From the NCBI GenBank assembly GCA_028023455.1, contig JAQFVV010000516.1, forward strand, positions 238,501 to 302,500: 64,000 nt of DNA, written 5' to 3'. Positions 1-13,266 of the stretch are shown piece after piece. A program made the translations under genes and the position numbers. A model generated the notes under the pieces. It was not told the origin of the DNA, made no database searches, and saw only the letters and a list, made by a program, of their open reading frames with translations. Source of the stretch: Epiperipatus broadwayi. Taxonomy: Eukaryota; Onychophora; Udeonychophora; Euonychophora; Peripatidae. Numbering within the stretch: position 1 is the first letter of the stretch; every line of letters begins with the position of its first letter.

Positions 1-2
1 TT

Positions 3-251
3 GAAACAATTAGAAGACTGAAGTGGAACTGGGCTGGACATATTGCTAGAAGAAATGATAATAGGTAGGCATTTGAGATCTTAAACTGGATTCTAAGAGA
101 TTGTAAACAACACAAAAAGGGACAACACATGAGATGGATGGATGAAGTAAGAAAGTGTGCAGGGATGATGTGGAGAAGATAAGCTAAAGATTGGAGATGG
201 ATTGATCTTGGAAAGACCTTCATCCTGCAGTGGATTGATAATAGTTGTTGA
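3..251 (+). pseudogene. 3' end of RTE-like LINE reverse transcriptase ORF (degenerate)
   Basis: One frame from base 3 reads ETIRRLKWNWAGHIARRNDN, then about 60 residues ending in FILQWIDNS and a stop at 249-251. RRLKW.WAGH.AR and the terminal ILQWID are hallmarks of the C-terminus of the endonuclease/reverse transcriptase ORF of RTE-like non-LTR retrotransposons. Two in-frame stops (after DNR and after MWRR) show that the copy is dead. A short (GAT)n-like stretch follows the stop, as is common at RTE 3' ends. The rest of the element lies left of the window. A related copy lies on the minus strand at 59729-60560. Confidence 0.8.
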
Positions 252-1555
252 TGATGATAATATATAAATATCATGTTGATCTAAATCAACTTTTTTTCTT
301 GTATTAAACTTTCACATTTACCCCTAATACTCATAATGTACTATATTTTACCACATACCATATTTCGGTTTCTTTACAAGTTACATTTATTTAGGTGGTG
401 CCATTGACTTTAAACTTTGGACATTAAAAATACCATTTTCATCTTCAGAGGTTTCTAAGAGAAATGCATTCTCCCCATTATTTTTCTATTTGGAGTAGTC
501 CTTCATACATGGTAAAAAAATTTAAACTTATATTTTTGCAAGTCACTAACGTGAAGAGTCTCAAATGTAAAATAGTCTATGGCAAATATTTAAGGTTTAT
601 GAGACATTTAGACAATCTTTGTTTGTATCCCCTCACTCAAATTATCACTAGCTTTTGATATATCACTTTTATAGTCTATTTCTTCTTTGATTAAAGTGAA
701 TAAAAGAGTCCTAGTTAATATAGGCTTTCTATATCCAAAATGGAGATGCATCACAGTAAATTTAGTTGATTCATTTTGGGTTACATTTTTGTAATTAATA
801 ACTTTTTTCAACTTATTTACTCAGTGATGGTGGTTATCTCCTAGGTATACTCTAAACAACCTACTCAATTTATTCATTACTCTTTCACAGGAGTTAGCTT
901 GCAGGTTTCTAAGTGAACACAAAATAGGGTTTATATTTTCCTGTTCAATCTAACCTGAATTATTTATCAAAATAATCTTCATTACTAAGGCAATTTCATT
1001 TATCCAAGATGTTCTTGCACTTTACTTAAATTGGCTTAAATTTTGCTTTAAAAAACATAATTATTTGTTGCTGGTAAAGTCAAAATATTATAATTAATAA
1101 AGTATTGCTTTCTATTTAAATTTCTGATTTTTGCTGTTTTAATCTTATCTTTTTTGTCATATGATATTCTGTGTTTGAAAAATCAAGAAATTCAAATTTT
1201 GTATATGACAATCTATCGAGAGGCTTTGCAAACATTTATTTTAATGTTAAAAGTCACTTATATTTTTTTATATTTTAATTTCAAAAAATTTTAAAGATGT
1301 CAGGAGAATTCAAAGCTTGTTAAATTCTACAGTAATGAATAACCATTGTTTTTTTAAGTCTTGAACTTTGTAATATTACTTTAGAAAATATTACAAATGG
1401 CTACAAACTTGACTTTTTTGGAATATTTATGATTATTTTTGTGCAATAATAGTGTTATAATTGTATAATAATTATTAGAAATCAAAATATATATTATTAC
1501 ATATTTATTTTTTACAGAAATATTTTATTTTGAAATATAAAAAAGGTCTATTGAT
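252..1555. other. No recognisable gene or repeat
   Basis: AT-rich, stop-dense sequence. The short open frames at 464-658 and 608-811 overlap on opposite strands and show no domain, codon bias or splice context. Nothing else recognised. Confidence 0.5.
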
Positions 1556-2985
1556 ACTAGTTGGTTAGCCATACTGTGCCACTAGGTGACACTGCAGTAC
1601 CCATCCAGAACCACCAAGAAGCATGCAAGCGATAAATTTCCATCCAAAAATCACTGAAATCAATGTAAAAAGTAAAATACAAATTACAAAAACAAGAAAT
1701 CACTCTAAAATACAAATTACAAAAACAGAATATTGGTCAAATACATAAAACACAACTTCCCCCCATAAAGAAATTGATCAAAAATAAGTCAAATACAAAT
1801 TACAAAAACAAAAATAAATCATGAATGCTATTTTAAAAAGCCTATGAAATAAAAGAAAAACTATAATACTAAATCTCAAAAAATTAACATACCCTAAATG
1901 CTATTGAATCTTTTTTTCAAAAGCCTATGAAAGTGATAATTCAAAAAATGGTGAAACTGAATTGTAGTACATTTTTTAAAAAAATTCCTCTTATTTTCAA
2001 CATATTAGTGGAGTATCAACAAACAAAAATCTAATTAACCTTCTTTTCAAAAATATACTAAATTTCATCAATATTTAAAAAATAAAAAACCAAGCGATAA
2101 TTAGAAAAATTGTGGATTGTGGGAAAAATGAATTGGGATCATCCCTGGATGTTATTGTACTAACACATATAATGATAATTCACAAGCTTTAAAAACAGAC
2201 TATTACATATTAAGTAATTAAATATAGATAACAACGAGTGCATAGCGATGTTGTTACCACTTAAAATGGATTTTTAAGCAGCAATTTATATCAGCAAAAA
2301 GCAATGAGAACATTATAGCAGAGATCTTCTAATTGTCCCTCCCAAGAAATTTATTAAGTTAACTAAATTCTGCTTTGAAATTATGGCATATCATAGGATA
2401 TGAATTCGAAATTGGAAATGAAATAAAGTAATTAGAATAAAAAAGGGGCATGGCCACAGATTATAGAAAGTTTAAAATTATAACTGATTATAGTTAAAGA
2501 AAAAATTATTAAAAAGTTACATTTATAGGTGAGCCTGTAAGTAATTGATAATTTATAATTTAACAAATGTTCATTATAGCTAGCTTCATTTAAATATTAT
2601 AAGATTTTAAAATAGATTTATAGACATCTGTGGCGAAGAAATATTACCAATTTTCTCCAATCCTGAGTTGTTCAGCAGTTGTCGTAGGTAATTGATGTTT
2701 GTAGCACAAAAATGCATTAAAAACAATGTTCATATGTGAGGCTTTTTGAACAAAAATTTATTTAGAGAAGCTTTTTTCAAACCAATTGCAGCACACTTAA
2801 CTAACAACAGCAGATTAAAGAAGGTAGTTCAACAGTGATTATTTGGTGGTTTAAAAAATACAACAGCAATGGCAGAATTTAACAGCAGGTTTTAGCAACC
2901 AATTATTTAAAGAAGATAGTTCCAAAAATTGTAACATACCAATGCAATTTATAATAGGCAAAAAGAACATTCAAATTTTTGACAC
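1556..2985 (+). repeat. Left inverted arm of foldback element
   Basis: Reverse-complement match to about 4160-5628, traceable as many separate blocks in the same order. The last clear pair is AAAAAGAACATTCAAATTT near 2959 against its complement near 4171. Confidence 0.75.
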
Positions 2986-3169
2986 TTTTGGAGCAAATTT
3001 TTTTAGAGAAGCTTATTCAAATAGATTGCAGCATGCTTAACTAACAACAGCAGATTAAATAAGGTAGTTCAACAGTAGAGAGAGTCTATTACATCACATT
3101 TCATTTTGTGTATATAGACTGTGATGTGTAATATGTTTCAGTGTGATTATATATATCTTTCCTAAGAAT

Positions 3170-3207
<38 letters not shown>

Positions 3208-3581
3208 AAACAAATATATATCTTTCCTAAGAATCTTATATAACATACATATATAATAAAATGTTTATGCAATTATTTACCAGTTTTTAATTTTAAAATT
3301 GCATAGATCTTTATATTTCTATTGTTAAATTTCTTAACTCAGCTCTTTTGGTAATCTTTGTAAAACAAAGTAATCCCCAAGTGAATAGAAAATGGCGCTG
3401 CATGATTGTATTTATGTTCACCTTAAACAAAATTTGTTATTTTTAAAATAAACATTTAAGCTACACACAATTTTAAAAGTTAGATATAAAGTTGTGTAAA
3501 CATTTTGTTATATATTTATATTATATGAGATTCTTAGGAAAATAATGAATTTAATTGATACACAGAAATTAAAGATTTACA

Positions 3582-3610
<29 letters not shown>

Positions 3611-3613
<3 letters not shown>

Positions 3614-3632
3614 TGTAATATGTTACAGTGTG

Positions 3633-3666
<34 letters not shown>

Positions 3667-3689
3667 CACACTGTAACATATTACATGTC
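3611..3689. repeat. Perfect palindrome centred on (AT)n
   Basis: ACATGTAATATGTTACAGTG, then (AT)n, then the exact reverse complement ending ACATGT. A diverged relative of one arm with its flank (GTGATGTGTAATATGTTTCA) lies near 3120, and the flanks at about 3081-3140 and 3670-3737 also mirror each other. These are nested inverted repeats inside the foldback core. Confidence 0.8.
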
Positions 3690-4032
3690 ACAGTTTGTAC
3701 TTGCAAAATGAAATGTGACACAAAAACCTCTCATCGCTTGCATAATTTTCCTTTCACATGAAAAATATAATTGCTTGGGCTAACAAATTTAATCAAAATG
3801 TAACTGAACTAGACTTTCAAAATACGTGTTTAGTTTTATTATGATATATTAATTGTTTTTGAGTGCTAAAAATACAACTTTATAGTATTATGTTTATTTT
3901 TTGATGGTGTTAATATGGATTTTTATGCAGATGAATACAATATTAAACATGCACAAACTTTCGGGCAACATTTCAAATTCCTGCACTGAAATTTAAGTGG
4001 ATATAGTGTTTTACCATCTTTTCTCACTCAAT

Positions 4033-4245
4033 ATGATGAAAACTTTGGATATCCCAAAGACAGAACATGAGGCAGTGGAGTTCTTCCAAAGTAAAAGTGT
4101 TCTGCCATCTCAAAAAGTGTGTATCAACGCCCATCAAATCACACTTTATGTGAGCCCAAGTGCACAATTAAATTTGAATGTTCTTTTTGCCTATTTTAAA
4201 TTGCATTGGGATATTATATTTTGCAGAACTACCTTCTGTAAATAA
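4033..4245 (+). pseudogene. N-terminal fragment of Merlin (ISXO2-like) transposase
   Basis: The first ATG of the frame is at 4033. It reads MMKTLDIPKTEHEAVEFFQ, then SKSVLPSQKVCINAHQITLY, and ends CRTTFCK with a stop at 4243-4245. The layout (EA.EFFQ..K.VLP..K.C...H..TL...C....C) matches the Cys-rich N-terminal region of ISXO2-like/Merlin DDE transposases. The catalytic domain is missing, so this is a remnant. It lies in the core and inner right arm of the foldback element and may mark the source of that element. A better-preserved relative lies at 61908-62123. The family call is from motif layout only. Confidence 0.5.
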
Positions 4246-5628
4246 TTGTTAGCTAAAGCCTACTGTTAAATTCTGTCATCGCTGTTGTATTTTTTAAACC
4301 ACCAAATAACCACTGTTAAACTACCTCTTTTAATCTGCTGTTGTTAGTTAACTATGCTGTAATCCGTTTGAAAAAAGCTTCTCTAAATAATTTTACTCAT
4401 AAAACCTCAACATTTTTAATTGTTTTTTATGCCTCAAACATCAAGTGCCTACTACAAATGCTGGACAACTCTGGAGGAAAATTAGTAGTTTTTCTTCTCA
4501 ACAGATCTCTATAAATCTATTTTAAAAACTTATAATATTAAATGAAGCTAGCTATAGTAAACATTTGTTAAATTATAAATTCTCAATTACTCACAGTCTC
4601 ACCTATAAATGTAACTTTTTAATAATTTTTCCTGTAACTGTAATCAGTTATAATTTTAACCTTTCTATAATTTGTGGCCATTCCTATTTTCTATTCTAAT
4701 TATTTTATTTCATTTCTAAATTCGAATTTATATGTTATGATACGGCATAATTTTGAAGCACAGAATAATTAATTTAATAAATTTTTGGAAGAGACAATTA
4801 GAAGCTCTCTGATGTAATGTTCTCATTGCTTTTTAGCTGATATAAAGTGCTGCTTTGAAACATATTCTAAGAGATAACAACAGATCGCTATGCACTCATT
4901 GTTATATGTATATTTAATTACTTAACACATAATGATCTGTTTATTAAGGTTTGTAAATTATTATTATATCTGTTAGTTCGATTACATCCAAGGATGATCC
5001 CAATTCATTTTCCCCCCATCCACCATTTTTCTAATTATTGCTTTGTTTATTTTTTAAATATTGATGAAATTTAGTATATTTTTGTAAAGTAGATTAATTA
5101 GGTTTTTTGATTGCTGATACTCCATGTAATAGTGTTGAAAGTCAGATGATTTTTTTTAAATGTACTGCAATTCAATTTTTTTGCCATTTTATGTATTTGT
5201 TCAATTTCTGTTTTTGTAATTTCTATTTTAGAGCAATTTCTTATTTTTGTAATTTGTATTTTACTTATTTTTGCTTAATTTCTTCATGCAGGGGTGGGGT
5301 TGCATTTGACATATTTGAACGATTTCTGTTTTTGTAATTTCTACTTTATAGCAGTTTTTTCAATTTGTTCAATTTCTTGTGGGGGGTCATGTTTGATGTA
5401 TATGACTGATATCTCTTTTTGTAATTTGTATTTTATAACGGTTTTTTTGATTGTCTTTTGATTTTGATTTTAGAATGATTTGTTCAATTTCTTGCCTTAG
5501 ACATTTTAATTTTATATCAATTTCAGCAATTTTTGGATAGAAATTTATCACTTGCATGCTTCTTGGAGGTTCTGGATGGGTACTGCAGCATCACCTAGCA
5601 TCACAGTATGGCTAACCAATTAGTACCA
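4160..5628 (-). repeat. Right inverted arm of foldback element
   Basis: Mirror of 1556-2985. A short open frame here (5107-5337) is T-rich low-complexity sequence and is not taken as a gene. Confidence 0.75.
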
Positions 5629-6687
5629 TTATATGTTTCTGATTTAACATTACCAGAAAAATTACAGTGGCAGCAATTACAATTTGTTCCAAACATGTCA
5701 TCACCTACAGTCTGTTGAAAATATAGCAATATAATAAAAAATAATTTAAAAATTTAAACTTTTAAAGCATAGGTTGATAGATTCATCAGATATTGATAAT
5801 TATTCATTCATATTTTAAATATAAACATCAAATAAAAAAGTTTACGTTCCTTTGCAAACTCAATCCACTTCACTTAATGAAATGATTTGTTTTGGTTAAA
5901 ATATAATTTTTAAAATAATTGTGAAATCAAATGTAATTTTTTTACAATTTATTTCATTTCTAAACAAAAATATCTATCAAATGAAATAAAATTTATTATA
6001 TTTTGATATATGAAAATGGTTTAATCTTAAAATGAAAGTGGAATGTTTACAGCAAGTGAAAACAAAGAAAACTGTCACAATGTCAGCACATTATAAGGTA
6101 GTTAAAATTTTAAAATTAAATTTATAATTATAAAAAATTCAACAAAACAATGTATGTTAAATGGAATTGTGTCCATTTCATTTTTTCTCTGTCATCAATA
6201 ATATTTACTTGACTAATTTGCTCCTAAAAATTATTAAAATGTAAATATAAATACTGATATTTATTTAAATATGGTTACTTAATAATTTTATAAGAAATAA
6301 TAAAAACTATACAAATTATATATAATTATTGTTTTGTTTTTATAACGGAAACAAAAGACAATATACTATAAACACACTAATATCTTTTTACTTTCTGCAC
6401 AATTACATTATTCTTGGTTTTATTAATTATCATTGGCTCCAAATAATTTCTATTGTTTTTATGTTTTATCATGAGAAAGCTTCTGTTTTTTGAATATTGG
6501 AGAAAGAACCAAAAATTTGCCAAAAAATTATTATATTTAAAGTTTTACTGTTAATTATTCAAAATGGACTCAGTTCATTAATAACAGATATTGTAGATTT
6601 CAGTTCACTCACCATTTGATAGGATTATTATATAAATAATTAATATTTCACAAATAAATCATCAAATATTACTTTAATTGTAATTTT
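5629..6687. other. No recognisable gene or repeat
   Basis: AT-rich sequence with frequent stops in all frames. Nothing recognised. Confidence 0.5.
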
Positions 6688-6800
6688 AATAATCAGCGTT
6701 AAGCTAGTGCACATGTGCTTTGTATATTTTTAACTATAAATGAATACTCTCACTTCAAATACAAGATAAGTCTTTGGAAAGATACAATGAATCCATCTAT
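6688..6800 (+). repeat. Partial direct copy of the 7-kb hairpin arm
   Basis: AATCAGCGTTAAGCTAGTGC followed by CATGTGCTTTGTA and AACTATAAATGAATACTC repeats the left arm of the hairpin at 6976-7252 in the same orientation, including the downstream AGATAAGTCTTTGGAAA segment. Confidence 0.8.
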
Positions 6801-6975
6801 CTTTTTGAACCCAAATGCTTATGTATGAGCAAATCTTAAGTATTTGAAAATGAGAGCATGAAGATATTAAACAATCACTTTAAATTACTTTTACATGCTT
6901 GAATGAATGATGCTGGTGAAATTTACTAGAATTTATGACACATCATTCTTATTTGAAATTAAATGTATGAAAATA

Positions 6976-7252
6976 AACTATTTATTTTATATAGTGCAAT
7001 GTTTATAAACTGTAATATTAATAATCAGCATTAAGCTAGTGCACATGTGCTTTGTAAATTTTTAACTATAAATGAATACTCACATTTCAAACATAAGATA
7101 AGTCTTTGGAAAAGATAGAATGAATCCATCTTGTGTTTGAAGTGAGAGTATTCATTTATAGTTAAAAATCTACAAAGTGCATGTGCACTAGCTTAATGCT
7201 GATTATTAATATTATAGTTTATAAACATTGGGCTATATAAAATAAATAGTTT
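6976..7252. mobile_element. MITE-like hairpin (~277 bp)
   Basis: The left arm, about 6976-7099 (AAACTATTTATTTTATATAG through AATCAGCATTAAGC and AACTATAAATGAATACTC), is mirrored at about 7128-7252 with few mismatches, leaving a loop of about 28 bp. No coding capacity. This is typical of a non-autonomous DNA transposon, but the superfamily is unknown because no clear target-site duplication is visible. Confidence 0.7.
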
Positions 7253-9366
7253 ATTTAATTGTAATTATAATTATGCACTTTTTCTCATATCTTAGTGAAG
7301 CTGTAGTTATTTAATATTAACTATTTTATGTAAAAGAGTGCATAAATATAATTACAATTTTAATAGTAATTAAAAAAGATTTACCTATTTAATTGTAATT
7401 GCAATTTTGTTTGTAAAATATTTAAATCAGTTGTAATTTACTTATTTTAATCAATTATTTGGATAATAGCTTCTACGGACAGAAAGAAACCAGTAAATTT
7501 ATTATTTATTATTAATTAAACAGAAAGAATTTCATATTTTCACATATAAACCTTAATAATTCATATAATAGCTGTGATGTATTGCTAAATATAGAGGAAA
7601 CTCTCAAACCCAAACACAATATAGAGATTATAAAGATAAGAATGGCCATATTATTTTTAACCTAAATTTTTAATTATATTATTGTAATAGATTATTGATA
7701 TTAGGAGGCAAATAACATCCAGAATTCAAGTGTTATAAATAAAATATCTATAACATCACTGTATAAAGTGCATACATGTATATCACAATCATTAATTTCA
7801 GATGCATATGTGAAACAAACAAAATGCAAAAGCAAACTGCCTAAAACGTTTTAGCACAATATAATCTACCTAAGGAATTATTTATATAATATATGCAGAT
7901 CACATTAGACACTCTCATATCTCAAAATTTTACTGTAAAATGCATTGTTTAAATGATTTTTGAATAGCTTCAGAAAAAGAACTTTTGTTAAACTAAAATT
8001 AAAATATTCAAATACTAAATCTTTGTTTCTTAAAACATTTTCCTTAGGAAAAAGATTGATTTAACTTAAGCTAAATTTTGGTTATTAAAATAACCTCAAC
8101 TATTTAAAACTCTGTAGAAGAAAAACAACCTTAAGAAATGAAACCAAGTTTTCTTTCATCTTGAATATTTAAGGTCATAGAATATTACTTTTAAAACTTT
8201 ATTGTCAAACACAATGAAATTTTTTCAGTAGGATCTCTAACTTTAAAATAATAATAAAAATATTCAAATAATAATACAATATATCAAATTCACTGTGGAG
8301 TATAAGTATTTGAACTAATTTAATATTAAAAGACAAATAAATACAAATAGATAAATTCATATAAATCAAATTATAAATTGATTGATACTTCTAAATTTTA
8401 CTGGCTTGTGGTAATTATTATTTTAAAAGTTTATCAACTTGTTTATAAAGTAAATAACTGGTTAACTGAAATCCAATATATGACCAACAGCAGATTATTT
8501 ATTTATAAAGATAAAATTACATTTATCTACTTACATTTTTAATAGACATGACAAATACAGAACTCTTTGATAAGTCACTAATAAAACGTTTTTGTTAATA
8601 TTTTTTTTTTCAAATATTGATTACATTCGATTTCATATTTCCAATTGGAGTTTCCATTAAAAGTTTTACTGTTGAAAAGTGTGTCTGTTTTAGCTGAAAT
8701 TTGATATATGTGATGATAGTTGCATAATGTTGGACATAATTCAGGAACAAGAATTTAATATCCTTATGATTATGAGTTTTATGCCAGGAATTAAGTTTCT
8801 TGGTGACTTCTTATTAGCACTTTCTTTTTTATTCAATTACTGGTAGAGATGCTTTGTATATTGTGTTGGCAAACATTCATTTATGTTAGATAATGATCAG
8901 AGACCGTGACAAAAGACCAAAAACTAAAGACAATGTTATTTTTTATATCAGCCTATTTATATCATTACAAACATTGCAAAATACATTTTAATTAATTAAA
9001 TAAGCCAGTAAATGTTTTTGATTACACACATTAACTAAATTCTGATAAATAATCATCATGTTGATAAACAATCCTTAGCTATCACAATCCCTAAAATTAT
9101 GTTTAATTGACATTTTAAATCCTTTGAAAAACCTGAAATAAGGCCTCATAAAAAATCAATTTGCAAAGAATTTCATTTAATAATGAGATAAACTATTTTA
9201 TCAAACTTTTCTAAATTAATATTTAATTAAGTTTTATTTTTTTAACATATTTTTGCTTAAAAACAAATTTAGTTGAAATAAATTTAGTTTATTTATCTTT
9301 TAGATAAACTAAAAATTTACTTAATTTTGTCTTAAGTACAGTTTTTTATCAACATGTCAGTATGTA
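7253..9366. other. No recognisable gene or repeat
   Basis: AT-rich unique-looking sequence. No ORF, domain or structured repeat could be supported. Confidence 0.5.
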
Positions 9367-9490
9367 TATAATAAAAATCTTAATCTGATAAAAAATATAT
9401 ATAAATTTAACTTGTAAAACTGAATTTATATAATAAAAATCTTAATCTGATAAAAAATATATATAAATTTAACTTGTAAAACTGAATTTT
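9367..9490 (+). repeat. Tandem duplication, 62-bp unit, two copies
   Basis: ATAAAAATCTTAATCTGATA and the following bases through AACTTGTAAAACTGAATTT occur twice, 62 bp apart, without visible mismatch over most of the unit. This indicates a recent local duplication. Confidence 0.85.
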
Positions 9491-10523
9491 AATTTACACT
9501 TGCTAAATATACATTTATTATCAAATATAAATGATAAATTAAAATATATGATGAACTATCTCAACATACATATACATATATTGTAATGGTATGAACTCAA
9601 GGTGTGAGAGCTGAGGTGATGACACTCATCATCATCAACCTCAGTTAATACAAAATTTAAACATAAATAATACAACTGAATGTGCTTAGAAGATCAACAC
9701 TATAAATAAATATAAGTTCACCAGAACTAAACAAATGTAATAATCATTCATCATCATTGATGATCAACAATAAAAATAAATCAGCAGCCAATCTTATGAC
9801 TGGATTTGAAATGGGTCTACAATAGACAAGAATAATTATTTAGCTCTTGCTAGCTTGAGCATATTATTAGCACAAACTTAAGTGCTAATCCTTCAGAATA
9901 TATAACAATAAAAATAATGCTGAGATACTAAAACATGCTGCTCATCATCAGTACTCTGGTTCTTAATACCATTAATGTCTGTCTAACCATAACTTAATTT
10001 CTAAATAAATAATTAAACTAAATAAAATGTACTGCATAGACATTGAAGAATATCTCCTTTGTGTCAATCCAGGATTATCATAAATAGGATGTCTGTAAAC
10101 ATTGAATATAAATTCTTTTATATAACAGATTATCACATGTGAATTCAGCTCAGAGAACAAAAGCTCAATATCTTTTACAATGAACAAAAGATATAATACA
10201 AACATAATATTTTTAATCTATTTTATGATTGAGTAAATTTACTTGAATACATTAACAATGAAATATCAATTTATTAATAACAATAAAAATAAAATTAAGG
10301 TCTGCAGAATACACCTATACATATAAATTAAGCCTTCTGATTTTGATTAATACCAAAAGAAATCCACTATTACATTGTAATTTACATATATGTCTCAATA
10401 GGTTTATATAAAACATATTTATAATCACACAGATTGTGACATAACAATTTATGAACATATTTGCCATGTCATAAACCTGCAAGAAAAATTCATTTGATAT
10501 AATACATAACTAATAAAACATGC
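9491..10523. other. No recognisable gene
   Basis: AT-rich. Scattered CATCAT motifs at 9620-9760 resemble those of the dispersed repeats at 22.8 and 55.4 kb, but similarity beyond the simple repeat is not convincing. The minus-strand frame at 9972-10205 has no features. Confidence 0.4.
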
Positions 10524-10676
10524 AAAACTCTCCATAAAGTACTGCTGCTCAGTGCAAGCCAGAGTAATAAATGGATGCCAGAAGGCTTATGCACACAATC
10601 CCTATCTAGTGACTATTCATCTAATATCCATTAATTACTCTGGATTGCACTGAGTGGCACTACTGTATGGAGAGTT
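10524..10676. mobile_element. MITE-like hairpin (~153 bp)
   Basis: AACTCTCCATAAAGTACTGC with CAGTGCAAGCCAGAGTAATA at 10526-10570 is mirrored by TTACTCTGGATTGCACTGAG and TACTGTATGGAGAGTT at 10633-10676. The arms are about 50 bp with a handful of mismatches around a loop of about 50 bp. No coding capacity. A short related string (AGTGGCACTACTGT) recurs near 42939. Confidence 0.7.
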
Positions 10677-11629
<953 letters not shown>

Positions 11630-11908
11630 GTTGGTCCAGACTATCATCTTTACACACATATATAGTATAAGTGCTCAGATATATATTAAGATAGACAATT
11701 CTCATAGTTTAATGGATAGGCTTCAATCCACTCCACACTCCAACTCTTCAACCGTCCATCCAATTGAAAATCTGATGATGGAATGCTCAAAGGCCACCCT
11801 GAGGCCGAGATTATTGTCACACCCATGTTGACCTAAAGTCAATCTGAACCCCACATGTACAGAACATAATCCATTTAATACATATGCAAGGATGGGCAGA
11901 CATCTCTA
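11630..11908. other. Relatively GC-richer spacer inside the repeat cluster
   Basis: About 11700-11880 is less AT-rich than its surroundings. A plus-strand frame (11631-11831, 66 aa) has no recognisable motif. It may be part of the same repeat family, but that cannot be shown from this window. Confidence 0.3.
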
Positions 11909-12040
11909 TAATGTAATAACTGAAACACAGGCTTGTTATATACCTGTGGCTATATATATGTAATATAGGGTATATGAGCACAGACTTTCACACCACCCAC
12001 CTCTCTCCACTCTATCTAATAACACTGATACACCTAAATA
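11909..12040 (+). repeat. Dispersed repeat family, copy 2 (rearranged)
   Basis: TAATAACTGAAACACAGGCT with TTGTTATATACCTG (about 11917-11950) matches the distal segment of copy 3 in direct orientation. It is followed by TATAGGGTATATGAGCACAG and AATAACACTGATACACCTAA (11966-12037), which matches copy 1. The two segments are thus joined in a different relative order and orientation from copy 3. Confidence 0.7.
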
Positions 12041-13087
12041 TATGATGCAGTACTTTTGTCTTTGCCCCTTTGCATATACATAAAACAATATACATATAAA
12101 ATAAATCTTTATCAAGCTAATGGACTCTCTGGGTAAGCTGGTTCTTTTTAAACAGTAGATGGCTCTAATGTTACCTGAAAAGGTATAATCTGATAATTGT
12201 TGGCATACATACAGTCAGATCCATTTCATCTAGAATTTGATAGACTTCTGGTATACTGGTTAGTGCACAATATATACAGGATAATGAATCACATAATATC
12301 TAGACCTTGCTTCCATGTGAATCCAAACTTTACTGTTGTGGATTAGTAGCAGCATCTGGACATACACTGTCTTACCTTCATTTATATTTTTATAATCACT
12401 CTGTATAATTGTAAAATTTTAAGAAATCTAATCTTTCTTTCAATCTTTTTATAATCAGGGTAGGAAAAACAGCAATTAAAATAAATTTTATTTAACTTGA
12501 TTGGAAAAAGTTAATGACACTTTTCAATTTACTTTAATCCTTTGAAAAACAATTTATAGCATCAAAATGTTATACAAGCTTTAATTTAAAAAAAAATCTA
12601 ATCAAAATAGATAGGCAATTTTTATAATTATCAGTATATCTGTTTTAACATAAAAACATGCTTGTTTTTATTTCAAAATCAGAATTAATAAAATATTAAT
12701 TAGATCTTTCTAAATTTTTAATTTATGTTTTTTTAAAAGTCAAAATAATTTAATCCTTAAGTGCTATTGTACAGGATAGAAAATCCATCCTTACTTTTTG
12801 AAGTTCTAATATGGTTTTAAAAAATGTCTTTGATATAGTTTTAATTAAAGATTTGTAAATAAGTTGTTAATATTATTGTTATTAATGGTTTTATTGTTAT
12901 TTAGTTCAGGTTTATTTATTTATTATGATATATGCTTTGTTTTGAAATAGATCATTATAATGGCAATATATGTATATAATTATGAGAGTGTGTATAAAGA
13001 AATAATCATTAACAGTGGTATGTAAATTGCTAAATATAATTATATTGTACCTTTATTTATTTATTTATTTATTTAAAAAAATTATAA
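12041..13087. other. No recognisable gene
   Basis: 12120-12370 is somewhat less AT-rich but has no supported frame. An (ATTT)n stretch lies at about 13052-13075. Nothing else recognised. Confidence 0.4.
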
Positions 13088-13266
13088 AAGATATAATAAC
13101 TGAAACACAAGCTTGTTATATACCTGATGATTGCTGTTTTATCATGAAATACGTATATTGGTGATTATTTATCTTTTCAGCATATATGTGTTTAGGTGTA
13201 TCAGTGTTATTAGATAAAGTGGAGAGAGGTGGGTGGTGTGAAAGTCTGTGCTCATATACCCTATAT
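13088..13266 (-). repeat. Dispersed repeat family, copy 3 (-)
   Basis: Inverse of copy 1: TTAGGTGTATCAGTGTTATT, GGTGGTGTGAAAGT and GTGCTCATATACCCTATATT, preceded by TAATAACTGAAACACAAGCT. Together with copy 1 it brackets a 1.78-kb interval as inverted terminal segments. Confidence 0.75.

Larger units (their letters stand above)
1556..5628. mobile_element. 4-kb foldback element with ~1.45-kb inverted arms
   Basis: The left end (TTGGTTAGCCATACTGTG, from about 1560) is mirrored at the right end (CACAGTATGGCTAACCAA, ending about 5619). The mirror continues inward: GCATGCTTCTTGG near 5556 pairs with CCAAGAAGCATGC near 1613; GGATGATCCCAATTCATT near 4993 pairs with AATTGGGATCATCC near 2131; and GGTGGTTTAAAAAATACAAC near 2846 has its complement near 4288. 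The arms are clearly diverged, so the element is old. The core (about 3000-4150) holds a second copy of an arm segment (2759-2833 repeated at 3004-3078), two (AT)n tracts, nested palindromes and a transposase fragment at 4033-4245. No convincing target-site duplication was found, so the exact ends are uncertain by a few bases. Confidence 0.75.

Noticed and set aside
5107-5337. 76-aa Phe/Cys-rich frame
   Set aside because: Low-complexity T-rich arm of the foldback; no motif, and the mirrored arm does not keep it open.
11770-11800. CTGATGA string resembling a hammerhead core
   Set aside because: No stem II hairpin and no GAAA follow it.
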